64,000 nucleotides of DNA from CALARM01 sp036746235 (lineage in GTDB: Bacteria; Vulcanimicrobiota; SpSt-956; JAKJGF01). The DNA lies in contig DAIOEN010000010.1 of assembly GCA_036746235.1 (NCBI GenBank), positions 7,795 through 71,794 on the forward strand, in the 5' to 3' direction. The number at the start of each line of letters is the position of its first letter. The stretch's first letter is position 1. Of the stretch, positions 8,424-17,009 are shown one piece after another. Position numbers and translations under genes: made by a program. The notes beneath the pieces were generated by a model. It was not told the origin of the DNA, made no database searches, and was given only the letters and a program-made list of their open reading frames with translations.

Positions 8424-8972
8424 ATGTCATACTCCATAATAAAAGGCGGTAAATTTATTACTAAAAGAACATGTAATAACAGCAGCAGAAAAGGCTTCAG
8501 CCTGACAGAAATAGTCCTGGCTGTGGCATTATTAGGTCTCGTACTGGTTATAGTATGCAGTGTATTTTTCAAGGCATTAATGGGAATAAAAAGAGGGCAG
8601 ACAGGGGGAACTGCCATGTATATAATAGGTAAAAAAATTGATGAAGTTAAGAGTGTTGATCTCGGGAAAACAGGCGGAATTGATATTAAAGAACTCTATC
8701 AGCACATAGAAGGATACGACCCTCCCCCTGCAGATCTGGGGGAAAAATATTTAAGCTGGAACACAACAGAGTTTTCAGAAAAAATTATAACAGGTAAAGA
8801 AGGCACTAAAGGTGAGTATGAATTTACAATAGAAATAAAAAACTATTATGAAGGTGCTACAGCAATAGAAGATTTAAAAAAAGTTACAGTAGAAGTAAAA
8901 TGGCTTGATAGTCTTCAGGGAAAGAAAAGAAATCTGAAAGTAGATACTTTTCTGGCAAGAAAGGCCTATTAA
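8424..8972 (+). CDS. Prepilin-type N-terminal methylation protein (pseudopilin, GspI-like)
   Basis: The protein carries a prepilin signal: basic leader, then GFSLTEIVLAVALLGLVLV with Gly at the cleavage site and Glu at +5, followed by a hydrophobic helix. The C-terminal 130 residues form a variable globular head. The start is the ATG at 8424 behind AGGAG, giving 182 residues; a longer reading from 8355 has no SD. It is the first gene of a three-gene plus-strand operon of secretion or pilus minor subunits, placed inside the minus-strand microcompartment locus. No prepilin peptidase or ATPase is in the window. Confidence 0.85.
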   Translation: MSYSIIKGGKFITKRTCNNSSRKGFSLTEIVLAVALLGLVLVIVCSVFFKALMGIKRGQTGGTAMYIIGKKIDEVKSVDLGKTGGIDIKELYQHIEGYDPPPADLGEKYLSWNTTEFSEKIITGKEGTKGEYEFTIEIKNYYEGATAIEDLKKVTVEVKWLDSLQGKKRNLKVDTFLARKAY

Positions 8973-8974
8973 AA

Positions 8975-9643
8975 ATGTTAAAAAATACATGTGCTCATAC
9001 GTTATCGGAAGTAATAATATCTATTGTTATTTTTTCTCTCATTATGGCCGGTGTCTATTCGGCAATAGACATAGGGTTTAAAACCTGGCAGTTAGGGGAG
9101 GTAAAAACAGATTTTTACAGCAGAGCAAAGGTTATATTGACCTATATAACAAGAGATTTCAGGTATTCCAACTGGATAAGTACGAAAATAGACAATGACG
9201 GAAATCCTGACTCGTTAAATGAATATATAGTTTTCGAAAGTCCTTTTAAAGATGATGGTTCTATTGATATTGAACCTAAAAATGGGAAGCCTCTGTGGCA
9301 GAAATATATGTATTATTACATATATCCTTCCGTAGCAAAAGAACCGGGAGCTCTAAAGAGAACACTCTACTGCAGAACAACTGCCAGAAATCCTAAAAAC
9401 TCCACTCCACAGCCTCTGGCTGCTATTTCTTCTGCCTATCTTGGAGATTCAAACATATCTGATACAAATCTCAGGGTAATAGGAAAAGAGATATATGAAA
9501 TAGATTTTGAACAGTTAGGTACAGGCCTGATCATAAAAATTAAATTTAAAGCCAATATTTCAAAGCAAAAGTCTGTTATGTTTGACAATAAAAACGTAAC
9601 AGAAATAATAGAATTAAAAGCATCTGTAATACCGGAAAATTAA
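8975..9643 (+). CDS. Prepilin-type pseudopilin (GspJ-like)
   Basis: The 222-residue protein has a short leader ending AHTLSEVIISIVIFSLIMAG, a prepilin-like motif with Ala or His where Gly/Phe is usual, so processing is less certain. The following region (FYSRAKVILTYITRDFRYSNWIS) is GspJ-like, where a helix precedes the first beta-strand. It follows the previous gene with a 2-bp gap. It probably forms part of a pseudopilus tip with its neighbours. Confidence 0.8.
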   Translation: MLKNTCAHTLSEVIISIVIFSLIMAGVYSAIDIGFKTWQLGEVKTDFYSRAKVILTYITRDFRYSNWISTKIDNDGNPDSLNEYIVFESPFKDDGSIDIEPKNGKPLWQKYMYYYIYPSVAKEPGALKRTLYCRTTARNPKNSTPQPLAAISSAYLGDSNISDTNLRVIGKEIYEIDFEQLGTGLIIKIKFKANISKQKSVMFDNKNVTEIIELKASVIPEN

Positions 9644-9662
9644 TCAGGAGGTGTATGTTTTA

Positions 9663-12095
9663 ATGAGAAAAAAAAATATGAAAGCTATTGTGCTTATAAG
9701 TTTACTGTTACTTTTAATGGTGCTCATACTTATGTCTGTATCCATGATAACTATGAGCAGCAATTTTTTATCTCTTGTAGGTACCAGTGAAACCAGGACC
9801 AGAGCATTAATTTCTGCCTATGCAGGTATTGATTATGCTATATGCAAATTGAACAGAGAACCGGACTGGGGTGTTAAAGATCTGGATTTTATTCCTTCAT
9901 CGTCATCTATTCCTGTGCCTGATTATCTTCCGGGATACAAAGTAGATACAAAGGCAGGAGCATATGCAGGTTTAACAGAATCAGAATTTTTTATAACCTT
10001 CGGTAATTCGTACAATCCTTCTTCAACATCTTTAAGTTCATACAGTTCATATTCAAAATATCACTCTGTAAATAACCTATTTAACACATCTGCTGCAGGA
10101 GATGTGCCTCCCTATAGTGCAAAAATTATATCCATAGGGAAATGTGGCAATTCAGTAAAGGTAGTAAAAGCCTTTTTAACCCGTTCCGATTTTTATCCCT
10201 ATGCAATAAATTCAGAATCTTCACTTGTATTTGTAGAAGGTACCTATAATATAAAAGGAGATAATTCAACAGGAGACCAGGGTGACATATATTCTTCCTG
10301 GGCCGGTGATGATACGGATCAATTCAGTATAAGAGCAGATGGAGGCGTAAAGAAAATATCCTGCAATAACGGAATATTGCTTGGTAAAGGCCCTATAAGT
10401 ATTGCTCCCGGCAAACTGGATAATAACACAAGCTCCAAGGAAAGATGTATTCCGGAATTATATCTCAGTAAGATTGACGTATCTGAGATATTAGATAATG
10501 CCAGTAATCATCAATATGGAGCATATACTCAGATAAATCCGGGTATGGTAACCATCCGGGAAATGCCTCCTCCGCCTCCCAACCCTCCTCCTTCACCTTT
10601 AAGTTCAGAAGAAAGTAATCTCCTGAGTCAGCTTCAGGGTAACTTGATAGCTGACGCAGCAAATGACACCACTACAAACGGGCCTCCTATCAGTAAAAAT
10701 GGTTCCGGCAATATTACAAAATACAGTAATCCTGAATATAGCAAGTTTGTAATAGACGGCGGTGGTACAGGGTTTGAAACAGTAGCTGCTTTTGATACAT
10801 CTCAAATGAGCAATCCATTAACAAGAGGTGTTATTAAACTTAATTCTGATATTTTTATTGGTAATGCCGGCATAGATGATGGAGATAGAAGCCAGTATTT
10901 ATATGATTCAACATTCACATCAAAGGCAAACAGCCCTGGAGGTAATAATATATTCAGAATATTCCGTGACGGTTCATCAGATCTCTTCAAAATGTATAAA
11001 TATGCCTATATCTATACATACACAATGGATCTTACTTATTATCCTCCTGAAGAGAATCCCATATATAAAACTGATCCGAATACAGGTAAAAAATATATAG
11101 ATGGATATACTCATATAGATGCAAAATCTACCAGTTCTCATTCATCTATAAGTGACGGAGGTACAAACAGTCCCTACGCTCAGGAAATAAATTATATTAA
11201 ACTGGATCTCAACGGTCACAATATATACTCCAGATCCCATTTAATCCTTGGCGTTGAAATTATAGGAACAGGAAGGATTATAGCAGACGGGAAAATAGCC
11301 TGTCTTTTCGGGAAAAACAGCAATCAAATAACCTGTATAAGCAGAGATGACCTTGATGTAGAGCTTTCAAATAATTTCGTAGATTCAAATAATAAAGGTT
11401 TTTATTATGCAGGAGATGATTTGAATATAAGGCCTATGAAATCAGACAGTCTCCTTGCATCGGGAACTGCAGGAAATCCCATCGGTACAAGAGAGATAAT
11501 GCATTACCCTCCGGGATACAGACTCAATAACAGTGACGAAATAATAATCGGTAATTATAATTCCGGTACGAATGATTACGAAGGCAACGGGATTAAAGCG
11601 GAAACGAAATCACACAAAGGTTATATTACTGTAACGGGCTGGGATTCTACAAATGGGAACAGTACTATTCTGGATGTGGCTATACAGATGCGTCACAATA
11701 AAAACCAGCAGATAGAAATTCCCGAATTGTCAAAAATTCTGGTACCTTCATCCGGTTCAGGGAATGCAGTAATTGTAGATCCAAACGATATTGACATTAC
11801 TGCTACAACAGGTATATCTACATCAATACTGAATACCATTTCATCACTTATTCAGGGGGAATTCAATACCAGTGATATACGTTACTATAACGCAGTTCTC
11901 AATTCAACTTCAGTTGCTTTAAACAGTTTTTCCAGTGATTATGGTTCCAATTATCAAAATGTAAGCCCCATAGACGCAGGCTCTCAGGAAGGAGAAATAT
12001 ATTTAATCCAGAACAGCAATTATATGGAACATATTCTGAATATTGAAAGAACCAATTTTAAAGTTCGAAAGGTTTCATGTATAGAAATGGAGTGA
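9663..12095 (+). CDS. Large PilX/GspK-like membrane-anchored protein
   Basis: The start is the ATG at 9663, with AGGAGG (9646-9651) eleven bases upstream; a GTG at 9651 overlaps the SD. The 810-residue product opens with a basic tip and a long hydrophobic helix (AIVLISLLLLLMVLILMSVS). SAYAGIDYAICKLNREPDW follows, as in PilX/GspK N-termini. The remainder is a Ser/Asn/Tyr-rich, probably extracytoplasmic domain with a Pro stretch near residue 310. No known adhesin fold is obvious. Position after two pseudopilins suggests a secretion tip or surface component. It ends 1 bp from the convergent pduT gene. Confidence 0.7.
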   Translation: MRKKNMKAIVLISLLLLLMVLILMSVSMITMSSNFLSLVGTSETRTRALISAYAGIDYAICKLNREPDWGVKDLDFIPSSSSIPVPDYLPGYKVDTKAGAYAGLTESEFFITFGNSYNPSSTSLSSYSSYSKYHSVNNLFNTSAAGDVPPYSAKIISIGKCGNSVKVVKAFLTRSDFYPYAINSESSLVFVEGTYNIKGDNSTGDQGDIYSSWAGDDTDQFSIRADGGVKKISCNNGILLGKGPISIAPGKLDNNTSSKERCIPELYLSKIDVSEILDNASNHQYGAYTQINPGMVTIREMPPPPPNPPPSPLSSEESNLLSQLQGNLIADAANDTTTNGPPISKNGSGNITKYSNPEYSKFVIDGGGTGFETVAAFDTSQMSNPLTRGVIKLNSDIFIGNAGIDDGDRSQYLYDSTFTSKANSPGGNNIFRIFRDGSSDLFKMYKYAYIYTYTMDLTYYPPEENPIYKTDPNTGKKYIDGYTHIDAKSTSSHSSISDGGTNSPYAQEINYIKLDLNGHNIYSRSHLILGVEIIGTGRIIADGKIACLFGKNSNQITCISRDDLDVELSNNFVDSNNKGFYYAGDDLNIRPMKSDSLLASGTAGNPIGTREIMHYPPGYRLNNSDEIIIGNYNSGTNDYEGNGIKAETKSHKGYITVTGWDSTNGNSTILDVAIQMRHNKNQQIEIPELSKILVPSSGSGNAVIVDPNDIDITATTGISTSILNTISSLIQGEFNTSDIRYYNAVLNSTSVALNSFSSDYGSNYQNVSPIDAGSQEGEIYLIQNSNYMEHILNIERTNFKVRKVSCIEME

Positions 12096-12096
12096 T

Positions 12097-12648
12097 TTAA
12101 CTCCACAATCTTTCCCTTATACTATGATGGGGATATGGAATTACGACACTTTCGGCAATCAGATCTTCACCTGTTGCACTCTCAAGGGCTGCCTTTACTG
12201 CAGATTGAACAGCTCCCACATCACCTGTAAGGAATACAAACCCTTTCCCGCCGAGTCCCCTGGCTATTCTTATTTCTATTAATTTTACCGTAGCAGCCTT
12301 TACCGCCGCATCTGCCGCTGTTATGGCAGACACTATCGAATAGGTTTCAATAACTCCCAGTGACTGTATTTCCGGGACTTCCACAGTAGCCGACATGGCA
12401 GGAATTACTTCACGGTGAATACTGGGAATAACAGTACTGTTAATCCAGAAACGTCCTGCTATCTCACGTCCTGCATTAACCGAAGTTTCCACTGCTCCCA
12501 CGTCTCCGGAGATAATAATCACATATTTTCCCGGACACACAGGTGCAGAAACAACCATATTCACTGTAGCTGCCTTCATCATGGTATCCCATGCGTTAAT
12601 TCCTCTTGCCACACTGTTAAATTCTATAATTCCTATTGCATTATTCAT
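12097..12648 (-). CDS. pduT: PduT-type tandem-domain BMC shell protein (BMC-T)
   Basis: The 183-residue protein has two BMC domains (1-90 and 97-183), the trimeric pseudohexamer type. Cys38 lies in the motif VCPGK, which matches the PduT cysteine that ligates a [4Fe-4S] cluster at the trimer pore. This supports electron passage across the shell. The second domain has the usual LGVIETYSIVSAITAADAAVKAA and ends in VIPYPHHSIRERLW. The partner pduS lies just upstream in the same direction. Its role is inferred from the Salmonella Pdu system. Confidence 0.93.
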   Translation of the reverse strand: MNNAIGIIEFNSVARGINAWDTMMKAATVNMVVSAPVCPGKYVIIISGDVGAVETSVNAGREIAGRFWINSTVIPSIHREVIPAMSATVEVPEIQSLGVIETYSIVSAITAADAAVKAATVKLIEIRIARGLGGKGFVFLTGDVGAVQSAVKAALESATGEDLIAESVVIPYPHHSIRERLWS

Positions 12649-12669
12649 TTTTAGTTTTCAGCTTTCAAT

Positions 12670-12702
12670 CGTGACGCGTGACGCGTAAAGCGTGACGCGT
12701 GG
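12670..12702. repeat. Heptanucleotide array, family A (4 units)
   Basis: Units CGTGACG, CGTGACG, CGTAAAG, CGTGACG in perfect phase, then CGTGG, in the pduS-pduT gap. Confidence 0.85.
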
Positions 12703-12730
12703 CAGGTAATACCTGATCCTTGTCGAGAAG

Positions 12731-14065
12731 CTACCTTTCTTTTATAATAATTGAATTTTTTGTAATTTCCGTAACGACTCCCGATATACTGGCATGATAG
12801 CGGGAACCGATAGAACCTTCCGGAATTTCCGCAATTACGTCTCCCCTGGAGACCTTATCCCCTGTCTTCACTACCGGCAGCGAAGGTGCTCCTATATGTT
12901 GTTTTAACGGTATGATAACCTTTGAAGGGGTATAAGTTAAATCAGAGAAAGGAGCATCATGTTCAAGTCTTAAGAGATCCAGTTGAGACAATATTCTCTT
13001 TACAGGTAACTTGTGTTCTTCCCTGAGATTATCCGGAGACAGGTCTTTTTTTCTGTGAGGATTTTTTATTCCTCTTCTGAACATATCCTGTTTCAGTTCC
13101 ATAAAAACTTTTTTAGGTGAAAGACCCATAAAGCATGCTATTTCACAGACAGAACATTCGACACACAGAAAAGCCTGTGTATGTTCAATAACAGGTTTAC
13201 CTAAAAATATACTCCTCATAACCTTATGAGGTTTAAGACAATGGCCGAGCATATGTCTCGGACACATATCTGTACAGACTCTGCAGGAGCAGCAGACTTC
13301 CGCAGCCAGTCTCCTTACGGTTTTCTGCCTTTCCGACATATGAAGGGCAAATTTATGGTCAGACGAAAGCACTATAAGACCACTCGTAGTTTTGGTAACA
13401 GGCCCGTCAATATCTTCTGCGACCTTTCCCATCATAGGGCCCCCTGAGACTACAACAAAATCTTTCACTGTCGCCCCTCCTGCAACAGCTATAGCCTCTC
13501 TTATGGAAGTTCCTACAGGCAGTCTGACTGTAACAGGTTTTTGAACTTCTCCCGTAATGGTAAGAGGTCTGTCTGTTACAGGCAATCCTTTTAAGGAATC
13601 TGCTACATTAAGGAGGGTATTTACATTATTTACAACAACTCCGACTTCAAGGGGGATACCGCCTTCGGGGACTATTCTTCCCGTAACATCATAAACCAGA
13701 ACATGTTCATCACCGGCAGGATAATAGTTTTTCAGCAGGTGAACTGTTATAGGAACAGAGAAACTAACGGTTTTCAGTACATTTTCGATAGAGGAAATAG
13801 CTTTTTTATATTTTCCTTTAATCCCTACAATACCTCTTGAAGCACCTGTAGCAATACATGCAAGCTCAAGTCCTTCGAGGAGTTTTTTAGATTCTCTGGC
13901 AGCCAGTTGCTGATCAACTCTGAGGAGCGGTTCGCATTCTGCGGCATTAACTATTACAGTATCAACATGTCCATTATATTTTACATAGGTCGGGAAACCT
14001 GCCCCTCCGGCTCCGACAATACCTGCTTCTCTTACTGATTTTTTTATTTCTTCTGGAGTATACAA
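12731..14065 (-). CDS. pduS: PduS/RnfC-like iron-sulfur flavoprotein
   Basis: The 444-residue protein resembles PduS and RnfC. It has the N-terminal GIVGAGGAGFPTYVK nucleotide-binding loop and NAAECEPLL, then two ferredoxin-type cysteine clusters at about 255-310 (CCSCRVCTDMCPRHMLGHC and CVECSVCEIACFMG). A C-terminal SLBB/barrel-sandwich part follows. In the Pdu system PduS is a cobalamin reductase that binds PduT. Without a B12 enzyme in this locus, reoxidation of NADH made by the aldehyde dehydrogenase is a more likely job (inference). The start codon is TTG behind AAAGGTGAG. Confidence 0.9.
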   Translation of the reverse strand: MYTPEEIKKSVREAGIVGAGGAGFPTYVKYNGHVDTVIVNAAECEPLLRVDQQLAARESKKLLEGLELACIATGASRGIVGIKGKYKKAISSIENVLKTVSFSVPITVHLLKNYYPAGDEHVLVYDVTGRIVPEGGIPLEVGVVVNNVNTLLNVADSLKGLPVTDRPLTITGEVQKPVTVRLPVGTSIREAIAVAGGATVKDFVVVSGGPMMGKVAEDIDGPVTKTTSGLIVLSSDHKFALHMSERQKTVRRLAAEVCCSCRVCTDMCPRHMLGHCLKPHKVMRSIFLGKPVIEHTQAFLCVECSVCEIACFMGLSPKKVFMELKQDMFRRGIKNPHRKKDLSPDNLREEHKLPVKRILSQLDLLRLEHDAPFSDLTYTPSKVIIPLKQHIGAPSLPVVKTGDKVSRGDVIAEIPEGSIGSRYHASISGVVTEITKNSIIIKER

Positions 14066-14084
14066 AAGATCTCACCTTTAAAGT

Positions 14085-14147
14085 CGTGATGCGTGATGCG
14101 TAATGCGTAATTAATCACGCATCACGCATTACGCATTACGCTTCACG
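14085..14147. repeat. Palindromic heptanucleotide array, family A (9 units)
   Basis: Nine phased 7-nt units: CGTGATG, CGTGATG, CGTAATG, CGTAATT, then the opposite orientation AATCACG, CATCACG, CATTACG, CATTACG, CTTCACG. The two halves can pair as a long hairpin between pduS and the aldehyde dehydrogenase gene. Confidence 0.85.
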
Positions 14148-14149
14148 TA

Positions 14150-15568
14150 TTAAATAATTCTAAAATAATCTACCAGAGTACACCGTCTCTGTCTTGTAAA
14201 GGTTCTTGCAGAAGTAAGTCCTTCTCCTGTAGGAGAGGCTATTGTAAAAGTAGTATGTCCCTCTCCTCCCATACCGAGTCCTGCAAAGGTAGGAGCATTT
14301 TTTACAAAGATTGTTGTATTTACTACAGAGGCCATAAGGCTCAGGTGTTCCACATTTCTGGAATGCATTGCAGATGTATGATAAAAACCATGTTCTGCCT
14401 TTAATGACCAGGAAAGGGCCTCTTCAAAAGAATCAAATCTGGAAAAAGGAATTACAGGCATAAGCTGTTCCATCATGACAAGAGGATGAGACGGAGGAAC
14501 TTCTGCGATCAAAATTTTTGTATCTTCAGGTACTCTGAGACCAATAGAGTTTGCTATTACGGAAGCATTTCTTCCTACAAATTTTCTGTTCGGCATTGAG
14601 AAACCGTGAGGATCTTTCCCTGAAACTACCTGTTCCATAAGTTTCTCTAAATCTCTGGAACTCAGTTCATAAGCGCCCTGGCGGCACATTTCCGATTTCA
14701 AATGGTCTGCTATCTTTTTTAAGGCAAAAATCTCTTTTTCCGCAATACACACAATATTATTATCAAGACCTGCGCCGAGAATTATATCTCTTGCTGCAGA
14801 CGGTATATCTGCGGTTTCATCCACCACTACAGGAGGATTTCCCGGCCCTGCTGCTATAACCTTTTTACCTGATTTCATGGCAAGGTCAACCACCGCCGGT
14901 CCGCCAGTCACGACAAGAAGTCTTACCTTTGGATGTTTCATAAGAGTCTGGCTTGCTTCTATGGACGGTTCAGTCACTGTTGTAACGAGATCTACAGGGC
15001 CTCCGACAGACTGTATGGCACCGTTCAGAAGTTCCACAGCTTTCTGGCTCACACCTTTTGCAGCCGGGTGGGGACCGAATACGACGGAATTACCTGCAGA
15101 AATCATACTTATACTGTTATTTATTATGGTTTCTGTCGAATTAGTGGAAGGTGTTATACTGCCTATAAGTCCGTAAGGAGCCATTTCAACAAGAGCGAGA
15201 CCTCTGTCTCCCGTATAAGCAGTAGAAGAAAGATCTTCCACACCGGGAGTTTTATCTATGGCAAGGAGATTTTTATTTATCTTATGATCTACCCTTCCCA
15301 TACCTGTTTCAGCAACGGCAGCTTCAGCCATAAATTTAACATGAGTTCTCATGACTCTTCTTATCTGTTCAATTATTTCTTTCCTTTTCATTACACCTAG
15401 TTTAACAAGTTCTTTCTGGGCATTATAAGCTGCATCTATGGCATTATCCATGGTATCATATATACCTGTTCCTGTATTTTTGCTGCCTGAGCTTACTGGT
15501 TTACTATCAGTAAGCTTTTTAAGAACTTCTTCAACTATGAAATTTACTTCTTTACGATCGAGTTTCAT
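14150..15568 (-). CDS. pduP: CoA-acylating aldehyde dehydrogenase, BMC cargo (PduP/EutE-like)
   Basis: The 472-residue enzyme has an N-terminal amphipathic helix (KEVNFIVEEVLKKLTD), a probable encapsulation peptide, then an aldehyde dehydrogenase fold. Visible marks are the nucleotide-binding SVVFGPHPAAKGVSQKAV, VVTGGPAVV and the catalytic Cys near residue 272 in NNIVCIAEKE. The C-terminal FVKNAPTFAGLGMGGEGHTTF is typical of PduP/EutE. It converts acetaldehyde, NAD+ and CoA to acetyl-CoA and NADH inside the shell. Acetaldehyde would come from DeoC at 5789. SD AGGAG precedes the ATG. Confidence 0.95.
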   Translation of the reverse strand: MKLDRKEVNFIVEEVLKKLTDSKPVSSGSKNTGTGIYDTMDNAIDAAYNAQKELVKLGVMKRKEIIEQIRRVMRTHVKFMAEAAVAETGMGRVDHKINKNLLAIDKTPGVEDLSSTAYTGDRGLALVEMAPYGLIGSITPSTNSTETIINNSISMISAGNSVVFGPHPAAKGVSQKAVELLNGAIQSVGGPVDLVTTVTEPSIEASQTLMKHPKVRLLVVTGGPAVVDLAMKSGKKVIAAGPGNPPVVVDETADIPSAARDIILGAGLDNNIVCIAEKEIFALKKIADHLKSEMCRQGAYELSSRDLEKLMEQVVSGKDPHGFSMPNRKFVGRNASVIANSIGLRVPEDTKILIAEVPPSHPLVMMEQLMPVIPFSRFDSFEEALSWSLKAEHGFYHTSAMHSRNVEHLSLMASVVNTTIFVKNAPTFAGLGMGGEGHTTFTIASPTGEGLTSARTFTRQRRCTLVDYFRII

Positions 15569-15601
15569 ATAATATTAGCTCCTCTCATTAGTTATAAGAA
15601 T

Positions 15602-15636
15602 CGTGACGCGTGACGCGTGACGCGTGACGCGTAACG
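15602..15636. repeat. Heptanucleotide array, family A (5 units)
   Basis: CGTGACG four times and CGTAACG once, closed by CGAGGA. The same CGAGGA end occurs after the arrays at 17666 and 20128. Confidence 0.9.
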
Positions 15637-15728
15637 CGAGGACTATCAGGATAAAATTTACAGTTTAAATTTTCAGAGGGAATTTTGAAAGTTTAAATTT
15701 TAAACTATTTAAAGAAAACTCTAAAAAT

Positions 15729-16520
15729 CTAAACTCTAAACTTTATTTCTATATTTTTTTCTTTTGCAATATCTCTGGCCAGAGGGGTTATTATAGAATT
15801 ACCCGATACTTCCATAAGATTTTTCCCTGACATTGCAATTGAAAGGACATCTTCTTTAGTAATAACTTCTTTCCCTTTTCTTTCCTGTCTGAGAGGCATT
15901 TTTTCCGGTACTGCAAATTCACTTTCCACTGAAGTTTTGAGAGACGAAAGATTTATAAAGTTAATTCCCCATGAAGCAAGTCTTTTGCCATAGTTTCTGA
16001 TAATGTCATAAAAAGCAGAAGGCCCTTCAGACAGGCCTGCAGTTTTCCTCATCTGGCAGTCAGGGCAAAATCCGTCTCTTACAATCACAATCTTTATTCC
16101 TCTCTGAAGTGCTTCAAGAACAATCCACTCTACAGTCATTTGAGGCGTAATACTTGCGATACGGCTGAGATTATAGGGAGAACACAGTGGAACAAAAACA
16201 AGTTTTATACCTGCAAATATTTCGGCTGAGAGTCTGTTTACCTGATTGCACATATAAAATTCGACAGAACTCTTCTCAAACTGTTTTTCTACCATATCCT
16301 GGTCTTTTCCATCTGCTACAAGAACTGTTCTGAAACTATGACAGGAAGAGAGTTCCCGGACTTCTGCACAGGTTTTTTCCCATGTTACCGGTTCATAAGA
16401 CAGAGGCACAAGAACTGCCGGTAAAGAAGCAGATAAAGGTTCTTTATCTTTTCCCTCAAGACGTCTCAGTACTTCTTTAGTAATTTCTTCTATTAAACTA
16501 TTTAAATAATCTGACTCCAT
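15729..16520 (-). CDS. Microcompartment flavoprotein-like protein
   Basis: Read from the ATG at 16520 the protein has 263 residues. The longer reading starts at a GTG inside a heptamer repeat and would translate the repeat, so I reject it. The N-terminus is an amphipathic helix (LNSLIEEITKEVLRRLE), a likely encapsulation peptide. A Rossmann-like domain follows (to about 180), paralogous to the N-terminal domain of the deoC fusion; both share a segment ending in a buried DGI/DGF turn. The C-terminus (VITKEDVL...NSIITPLARDIAKEKNIEI) matches a short domain common in microcompartment proteins. The biochemical role is unknown. Confidence 0.75.
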   Translation of the reverse strand: MESDYLNSLIEEITKEVLRRLEGKDKEPLSASLPAVLVPLSYEPVTWEKTCAEVRELSSCHSFRTVLVADGKDQDMVEKQFEKSSVEFYMCNQVNRLSAEIFAGIKLVFVPLCSPYNLSRIASITPQMTVEWIVLEALQRGIKIVIVRDGFCPDCQMRKTAGLSEGPSAFYDIIRNYGKRLASWGINFINLSSLKTSVESEFAVPEKMPLRQERKGKEVITKEDVLSIAMSGKNLMEVSGNSIITPLARDIAKEKNIEIKFRV

Positions 16521-16537
16521 AATCTCTGAATAAAATT

Positions 16538-16572
16538 CGCGACGCGTCACACGTCACGCGTGACGCGTCACG
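16538..16572. repeat. Heptanucleotide array, family A (5 units, mixed orientation)
   Basis: Units CGCGACG, CGTCACA, CGTCACG, CGTGACG, CGTCACG in phase, between the flavoprotein-like gene and a BMC-H gene. Confidence 0.85.
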
Positions 16573-16580
16573 ATCCTTTA

Positions 16581-16922
16581 TTATAAATTGGTTTTTTTCT
16601 TCTTTTCACCTTCGCCTTCAGCCGGTGCATCACCTCTATATTTAATAGGGAGAACATCATCAAGGTCCGGATGAGGTCTTGGAATTACATGAACAGATAC
16701 CAGTTCTCCAACCTTTCTTGCTGCTGCAGCTCCTGCGTCTGTAGCTGCTCTTACTGCTGCCACATCACCTCTTACGAGAGCAGTTACAAAACCGCCTCCG
16801 ATTTTTTCATAGGCTACAAGTTTCACATTGGCAGCTTTCACCATAGCATCAGATGCCTCTATCATGGCAACAAGTCCTTTAGTCTCAATCATTCCTAGTG
16901 CTTCTAAATTCAGGGTAGTCAC
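16581..16922 (-). CDS. BMC-H shell protein with extended charged tail
   Basis: A single BMC domain (LEALGMIETKGLVAMIEASDAMVKAANVKLVA) closely similar to the shell protein at 7798, followed by a 20-residue Lys/Glu-rich tail absent from that protein. The given start is GTG at 16922, but this overlaps the SD GGGGGTGA. A CTG at 16913 sits where the other BMC-H gene has its TTG, six bases after GGTG, and would give MNLEALGMIETKG. The true start may therefore be CTG. Both BMC-H proteins probably mix in the shell facets. Confidence 0.92.
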   Translation of the reverse strand: MTTLNLEALGMIETKGLVAMIEASDAMVKAANVKLVAYEKIGGGFVTALVRGDVAAVRAATDAGAAAARKVGELVSVHVIPRPHPDLDDVLPIKYRGDAPAEGEGEKKKKTNL

Positions 16923-16938
16923 CCCCTTTCATAAATAA

Positions 16939-17009
16939 GCTTTTAGCTCTTAGTAAATTTCTTTAAATCAAATTAAATTCAGCTAATAGCTAACCGCTAA
17001 TAGCTAAAT
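16939..17009. repeat. Heptanucleotide array, family C
   Basis: Units GCTTTTA, GCTCTTA and, after a gap, GCTAATA, GCTAACC, GCTAATA, GCTAAAT between pduL and the BMC-H gene. The period is again 7 nt but the sequence differs from families A and B. The last units overlap the pduL stop. Confidence 0.6.

Noticed and set aside
16521..16550. Longer GTG start of the flavoprotein-like gene
   Set aside because: The extra residues would be encoded by a heptamer repeat and the ATG at 16520 gives the expected encapsulation helix at the N-terminus.
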